Shown: positions 59,850 through 64,000 of the stretch, in pieces | How positions within the stretch are numbered: the first letter of the stretch is position 1 | Layout of the letters: each line of letters starts with the position of its first letter | Origin: Amycolatopsis balhimycina FH 1894 | GTDB taxonomy: Bacteria > Actinomycetota > Actinomycetes > Mycobacteriales > Pseudonocardiaceae | DNA length: 64,000 nucleotides | Assembly (NCBI RefSeq): GCF_000384295.1 | Contig: NZ_KB913037.1 | Span: forward strand, 4,474,868 to 4,538,867 | Direction: 5' to 3' | Made by a program: the position numbers and the translations under genes | Notes under the pieces: generated by a model | Told to the model about the DNA's origin: nothing | Databases searched by the model: none | Seen by the model: the letters and a program-made list of their open reading frames with translations, nothing else

Positions 59850-60536
59850 ATGACGATCAGGGCGGTGTTGTTCGACTTCTCCGGCACGCTCTTCCGGCTC
59901 GAGCAGGACGAGTCCTGGCTCACCGAACTGACGAACCACGACGGCGAGCCGCTCGACATCGAGGCGCAGGCCGAGCTGATGCGCCGGATGACCGCCCCGG
60001 TCGGGCAGGTCGTCGAACTCGATGCCGAGCACCTGCACGCCTGGCACCACCGGGACCGCGACCCGGAACTGCACCGCAAGGTCTACCTCGAGGTGCTCAA
60101 GAAGTCCGGCGTCCCGCACGCCGACCAAGCCGAAGCGCTCTACGACCGGCTCATCGATCCCAGCCAGTGGACGCCCTACCCGGACGCCGAAGCTGCGCTG
60201 AAGGCCGCCGCCGAGCGAGGGCTCGAGGTCGGCGTCCTCAGCAACATCGCCTTCGACATCCGGCCCGCCTTCACCGCCCGCGGATGGGACGCCTATGTCG
60301 ACGAGTTCGTGCTGTCCTTCGAGGTCGGCGCGGTCAAGCCGGAGCTGGAGATCTTCCGCACGGCCGTCCGGTCGCTCGGCGTGCCGGCCACCGAGACGCT
60401 GATGGTCGGTGACAGCGAGGAGGCCGACGGCGGCGCCCGCGCACTCGGCTGCGAGTTCGCGCTGGTCGACCCGCTGCCCACCGCCGACCGGCCGGACGCC
60501 CTGCTCACGGCGTTGCGCACCCACGGCGTCGGCTGA
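59850..60536 (+). CDS. HAD-superfamily hydrolase with atypical motif I
   Basis: 228 aa. Motif I is VLFDFSGTLFRLE, so the second catalytic Asp of DxDGT is Ser. Motif II is GVLSNIAFDIRP, motif III a Lys in GAVKPELEIFRTA and motif IV MVGDSEEADGGARALG. The cap is alpha-helical (residues 18-95). The DxS change removes the usual general acid, so this may not be an ordinary phosphatase; dehalogenase-like or phosphonatase-like members also vary here. TAGGCT ends 7 nt from the ATG, suggesting a leaderless transcript. Confidence 0.8.
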   Translation: MTIRAVLFDFSGTLFRLEQDESWLTELTNHDGEPLDIEAQAELMRRMTAPVGQVVELDAEHLHAWHHRDRDPELHRKVYLEVLKKSGVPHADQAEALYDRLIDPSQWTPYPDAEAALKAAAERGLEVGVLSNIAFDIRPAFTARGWDAYVDEFVLSFEVGAVKPELEIFRTAVRSLGVPATETLMVGDSEEADGGARALGCEFALVDPLPTADRPDALLTALRTHGVG

Positions 60537-60578
60537 CCGGCTGCGACGCCGCTCACGCCCACCCCGTACCCTTTGAGG

Positions 60579-61967
60579 GTGGCCCTTCACCTTTTCGACA
60601 CAGCGACCCGGAGCGCACGGGAGTTCCACCCCGTCCGTAGCGGAACGGCGTCGATCTACGTGTGTGGTGCCACCGTGCAGGGCGTTCCCCACATCGGGCA
60701 CGTGCGCGGCGTCCTGAACTACGACGTCCTGCGCCGCTGGCTCGTCCACAGTGGACTGGACGTGCTGCTGGTCCGCAACGTCACGGACATCGACGACAAG
60801 ATCCTGACCAAGGCCGCCGAGAACGAGCGGCCCTGGTGGGAGTGGGGCGCGACGCACGAGCGCGCCTTCGAGACCGCGTACGAGCAGCTGGGCTGCCTGC
60901 CGCCGTCGATCAACCCGCGCGCGACCGGGCACGTCAGCCAGATGGTCGAGCTGATGGAACGCCTCATCGAGGCGGGCCACGGCTACGTCGCGGACGGCGA
61001 CGTCTACTTCTCGGTGAAGTCGTTCGACGACTACGGCAAGCTGTCCGGCCAGGTCCTGGAGGACGTCCAGCAGGGCGAGACGCCGACCCGCGGCAAGCTC
61101 GACCCGCGCGACTTCACCATGTGGAAGAGCGCGAAGCCGGGCGAGCCGTCGTGGCCGACGCCGTGGGGCGACGGCCGGCCGGGCTGGCACCTCGAGTGCT
61201 CGGCGATGGCGACGGCGTACCTCGGTGCGGAGTTCGACATCCACGGCGGCGGCATCGACCTGGTCTTCCCGCACCACGAGAACGAGCGCGCCCAGTCCAA
61301 CGCGGCGGGCGACCCGTTCGCGCGGTTCTGGCTGCACAACGCGTGGGTGACCATGTCGGGCGAGAAGATGTCGAAGTCGCTCGGCAACACCGTGTCGATC
61401 CCGGCGATGCTGGAGCGCTACCGGGCGCCGGAGCTGCGGTACTACCTGGTCCAGCCGCACTACCGGTCGACCATCGAGTACTCCGACGCCGCGGTCTCCG
61501 AGGCCGCGCAGGGCTACCGGCGGATCGAGACGTTCCTGCGCCGCGCCGCACAGTCGGGCTCCGTCGGCGTCGGCACGGTCCCGGAAGCGTTCGCGAACGC
61601 GCTCGACGACGACCTCGCCACCCCGCAGGCGTTCGCCGTGGTCCACACCACGGTGCGAGACGGTAACGCCGCCCTCGACGCGGGCGACACCTCAAAGGCA
61701 CTCGAATTCGCCGCGGCCGTCCGCGCGATGACCGACGTGCTCGGCCTCGACCCGCTGTCCGCGCGCTGGTCCGAGGCGGGCGGTTCCGAATCGCCCACCA
61801 AAGAAGCGCTGTCCCGGATCGTCGAAGGGTTGCTGGCCGAGCGCCAGCAGGCTCGCGCCGAGAAGGACTTCGCCCGCGCGGACGCCGCCCGTGACCGCCT
61901 CCAGCAGGCGGGCATCATGGTGGAGGACACCCCCAACGGTCCTCAGTGGACTGTGAAGTCCGACTGA
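60579..61967 (+). CDS. cysS: Cysteinyl-tRNA synthetase
   Basis: About 462 aa; GTG 60579 (TTG 60573 is possible). The class I motifs are intact: PHIGHVRG (HIGH-like) and EKMSKSLGN (KMSKS). The zinc/cysteine site is YVCGATVQG...WHLECSAMA...[19 protein letters not shown] and the C-terminal helical domain ([33 protein letters not shown]) are typical. TACCCT lies about 7 nt before GTG 60579, so translation may start on a leaderless mRNA. It belongs to the carD-ispD-ispF-cysS-rlmB neighbourhood. Confidence 0.95.
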   Translation: MALHLFDTATRSAREFHPVRSGTASIYVCGATVQGVPHIGHVRGVLNYDVLRRWLVHSGLDVLLVRNVTDIDDKILTKAAENERPWWEWGATHERAFETAYEQLGCLPPSINPRATGHVSQMVELMERLIEAGHGYVADGDVYFSVKSFDDYGKLSGQVLEDVQQGETPTRGKLDPRDFTMWKSAKPGEPSWPTPWGDGRPGWHLECSAMATAYLGAEFDIHGGGIDLVFPHHENERAQSNAAGDPFARFWLHNAWVTMSGEKMSKSLGNTVSIPAMLERYRAPELRYYLVQPHYRSTIEYSDAAVSEAAQGYRRIETFLRRAAQSGSVGVGTVPEAFANALDDDLATPQAFAVVHTTVRDGNAALDAGDTSKALEFAAAVRAMTDVLGLDPLSARWSEAGGSESPTKEALSRIVEGLLAERQQARAEKDFARADAARDRLQQAGIMVEDTPNGPQWTVKSD

Positions 61968-61996
61968 TTTCGTTACCAAGCAAGGAAACTTTCACC

Positions 61997-62953
61997 ATGG
62001 CAGGCAACTCGCGGCGCCAGGGCGCGATCCGCAAGACGGGCACCAAGAAGGGTGCCGTCGTCGGCTCGGGCGGTCAGCGCCGCAAGGCCCTCGAGGGCAA
62101 GGGCCCGACCCCGAAGGCGGAGGACCGCCCCGGGCACAAGGCGTACCGCTCGAACAACGCCGCGACCAAGCGCGACCAGGCGCGGCAGAAGAAGGCCGAC
62201 AAGCCGGAGCTGATCGCCGGGCGCAACCCGGTGGTCGAGGCGCTGCGCGCGGACGTCCCGGCGACCGCGCTGTACGTCGCGCTGAACATCGAGATCGACG
62301 ACCGCGTGAACGACGCCGTCCGGTTGGCCGGCGACAAGGGCATCTCGATCTTGGAGATCCCGCGCGAAGAGCTGGACCGCAAGACCAACCGGGCCGTGCA
62401 CCAGGGCCTGGGCCTGCAGGTCCCGCCGTTCGAGTACGCCCACCCGGACGACCTGATGGCGGCGGCCCGCAACTCGGGCGAGGTGCCGCTGTTCGTCGCG
62501 CTCGACGGCGTCACGGACCCCCGCAACCTGGGCGCGGTGATCCGCTCGGCGGCCGCGTTCGGCGCGCACGGCGTGCTGCTGCCGGAGCGGCGCAGCGCGG
62601 GCATGACGGCGGTGGCGTGGCGGACGAGCGCGGGCACGGCGGCGAAGCTGCCGATCGCGGTGGCGACGAACCTGACGCGGCAGCTCAAGGCGTGGGCGAA
62701 CGACGGCCTGATGCTGGTGGGCCTGGACGCGGACGGCTCGGTGGACATCGACGAGCTGGAGCTGGCGGCCGACCCGCTGGTCATCGTGCTCGGCTCGGAG
62801 GGCCGAGGCCTGTCACGCCTGGTCCGCGAGACGTGCGACGCGACGGTGTCGATCCCGATGGCGGCGGGCGTGGAGTCCCTGAACGCGTCCGTGGCGGCGG
62901 GCGTGCTGCTCGCCGAGGTGGCGCGGCGCCGCCGTCTCGCCGGGCGGATCTGA
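61997..62953 (+). CDS. rlmB: 23S rRNA (guanosine-2'-O)-methyltransferase RlmB, SpoU family
   Basis: 318 aa from ATG 61997 behind AAGGAAA. The basic 70-residue N-terminus ([18 protein letters not shown]) is typical of actinobacterial members and may bind rRNA. The substrate-binding domain begins [12 protein letters not shown]. SpoU motifs are intact: motif 1 [16 protein letters not shown], motif 2 [15 protein letters not shown] and motif 3 [21 protein letters not shown], which form the SAM-binding trefoil knot. It methylates a conserved G in 23S rRNA (G2251 in E. coli). Confidence 0.95.
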   Translation: MAGNSRRQGAIRKTGTKKGAVVGSGGQRRKALEGKGPTPKAEDRPGHKAYRSNNAATKRDQARQKKADKPELIAGRNPVVEALRADVPATALYVALNIEIDDRVNDAVRLAGDKGISILEIPREELDRKTNRAVHQGLGLQVPPFEYAHPDDLMAAARNSGEVPLFVALDGVTDPRNLGAVIRSAAAFGAHGVLLPERRSAGMTAVAWRTSAGTAAKLPIAVATNLTRQLKAWANDGLMLVGLDADGSVDIDELELAADPLVIVLGSEGRGLSRLVRETCDATVSIPMAAGVESLNASVAAGVLLAEVARRRRLAGRI

Positions 62954-63009
62954 GCGCCTGGGCCGCTGAGTCCCCACCTTCACGACGACGCACCACCCGG
63001 TCGGGTTAA

Positions 63010-63037
63010 GGTCCCCTCGGATAAACCCGAGGGGACC
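63010..63037 (+). terminator. Hairpin terminator after rlmB
   Basis: GGTCCCCTCGG (63010-63020) pairs perfectly with CCGAGGGGACC (63027-63037), loop ATAAAC. It ends 9 nt before the next ATG, so it may also act as an attenuator. Confidence 0.75.
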
Positions 63038-63046
63038 TGACCACCG

Positions 63047-64000
63047 ATGTCGTTCGTTTCGCCGCTCTTCCTGTGGTACTTCATGCCGGCGGTGCTCATC
63101 GCCGTGCTGGTGTGCCCGCGGACCTGGCGCAACGGCATCATCGCGGTCGGCAGCCTGCTGTTCTACACGATCGGCGCCGGCGCGTTCGTCTTCCTGCTGC
63201 TCGGCTGCATGGTCGTCAACTTCGCGGCCGGCCCGCTGCTGGCGCCGAGCCCGTGGGACGTCCACGGCGTGCGGCGGCGCCGGATCCTGATCGCCGTGGT
63301 CTCGCTCGACGTCACGGTGCTGCTGATCTGGAAGTACGCCGGGTTCGCGACGCAGCAGATCGCGGCGGTGGCGCACTGGTTCGGCGGGAGCGTGCCGGTC
63401 GCGAGCCTGGTGGTGCCGATCGGCATCTCGTTCTACACGTTCCACCACATCTCGTACGTGGTGGATATTTATCGAGGCGAGCGGCAGGCGCTCCGGAACC
63501 CGGTGTCGTTCGCCGCGTACATCGCGATGTTCCCGCAGCTGGTGGCCGGCCCGATCGTGAGATATCGCGAGATCGCCGACCAGCTGCCACAGCTGCGTTC
63601 CCACCGCCTCGACGACATCGCGGCGGGCTTCCCCCGGTTCGCGCTGGGGCTGTGCAAGAAGACGATCATCGCGGATTCGCTGGGCCCGCTGGTCGAGGCG
63701 TGCTTCAAGGTGCCACCGGATCAGATGACGTTCGCCACGGCGTGGCTCGGCGCGATCGGCTACACACTCCAGCTGTTCTTCGACTTCTCGGGCTATTCGG
63801 ACATGGCGATCGGCCTGGGCCGCATGCTGGGTTTCAGGCTGCCGGAGAACTTCGCGCGGCCGTACTCGTCGGTGACGATCACGGAGTTCTGGCGCCGCTG
63901 GCACATGTCGCTCTCCCGCTGGTTCCGCGACTACGTGTACATCCCCCTGGGCGGCAACCGCCACGGCGCGGCCCAGACGTACCGCAACCTCTGCATAGTG
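63047..64000 (+). CDS. MBOAT-family O-acyltransferase (AlgI-like), partial
   Basis: At least 318 residues; the 3' end is outside the window. A polytopic membrane protein with at least seven hydrophobic segments (LFLWYFMPAVLIAVLVC, IIAVGSLLFYTIGAGAFVFLLLGCMVV and others). Family motifs: PIGISFYTFHHISYVVDIYRG, FPQLVAGPIVRYREI, LFFDFSGYSDMAIGLG and ITEFWRRWHMSLSRWFRDYVYIPLGGNR, the last with the conserved WRRWHxSLSxWxRDYxYIPLGG. AlgI-type MBOATs acetylate exported polysaccharides together with a periplasmic or SGNH partner, which would lie further right. Confidence 0.9.
   Translation, partial: MSFVSPLFLWYFMPAVLIAVLVCPRTWRNGIIAVGSLLFYTIGAGAFVFLLLGCMVVNFAAGPLLAPSPWDVHGVRRRRILIAVVSLDVTVLLIWKYAGFATQQIAAVAHWFGGSVPVASLVVPIGISFYTFHHISYVVDIYRGERQALRNPVSFAAYIAMFPQLVAGPIVRYREIADQLPQLRSHRLDDIAAGFPRFALGLCKKTIIADSLGPLVEACFKVPPDQMTFATAWLGAIGYTLQLFFDFSGYSDMAIGLGRMLGFRLPENFARPYSSVTITEFWRRWHMSLSRWFRDYVYIPLGGNRHGAAQTYRNLCIV

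Noticed and set aside
59352..61646. Long minus-strand frame (about 760 codons) opposite the PPOX, HAD and cysS genes
   Set aside because: It crosses three convincing genes on the other strand and shows no protein family.
1..64000. CRISPR arrays, rRNA operons, riboswitches and intact conjugation genes
   Set aside because: I looked for regularly spaced repeats, rRNA cores and FtsK/relaxase motifs and saw none.

Overview
The window is high-GC actinobacterial chromosome, most likely from Pseudonocardiaceae and probably Amycolatopsis or a close relative. This is inferred from the radA/lpqE-like/carD/ispD/ispF/cysS/rlmB block (the order known from mycobacteria and relatives), GTG/TTG starts, an XRE-DUF397 pair, and long intergenic palindromes of a kind I associate with Amycolatopsis. 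No tool was run; families are assigned from motifs and recall.

Layout. 1-823 is chromosomal flank (a gene tail, a bidirectional terminator, a small membrane-anchored protein). 824-43581 is a genomic island of about 42.5 kb. It is bracketed by 205-bp near-identical direct repeats (824-1028 and 43346-43550). Each repeat contains the 3' half of a tRNA-Thr(TGT) gene, and the intact tRNA is at the right end (43509-43581, minus). 43582-64000 is core chromosome: threonine/serine exporter, trehalose genes (otsA, then an otsB-GH15 fusion), regulators, an ECF sigma factor with partner, radA, an LpqE-like lipoprotein, carD, ispD, ispF, two flavin/F420-type oxidoreductase paralogues (one 5'-truncated), a HAD protein, cysS, rlmB and the start of an MBOAT acyltransferase.

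Inside the island, from left to right: an AbiEii-type remnant; an integrase fragment; a polymorphic-toxin locus (LamG protein, 2182-aa RHS protein with a C-terminal nucleotidyltransferase-like toxin domain, overlapping immunity gene); a protein with the QRxxGNRA-type leader of contractile-injection cargo, cut at its 5' end by an IS110 element; a graveyard of gene fragments; a ricin-type lectin; an AfsR-like regulator (SARP-NB-ARC-TPR) overlapping a HEAT-like repeat protein, with a convergent Trypco1 gene; a second integrase fragment and a broken NB-ARC gene; a short FxsA-like RiPP precursor with an aKG-HExxH peptide hydroxylase; and, convergent to these, a translationally coupled VMAP-MoxR-(vWA/NB-ARC/TPR) operon. 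After that come a membrane protein, a second Trypco1 with a frameshifted trypsin-STAND protein, and a TM peptide/ECF sigma/companion operon. A tRNA-Lys 3' scar lies just inside the right end.

How it fits together. The island looks like an accreted biological-conflict island. It has at least four STAND/NB-ARC proteins, two Trypco1 modules, a VMAP-MoxR-vWA triad and an RHS toxin with its immunity gene, among decayed fragments. Both recognisable integrase pieces are broken, so it is probably no longer self-mobile. The most interesting locus is 27996-36748, where a precursor-hydroxylase pair without any visible radical SAM partner faces the VMAP-MoxR-vWA operon across a perfect bidirectional terminator.
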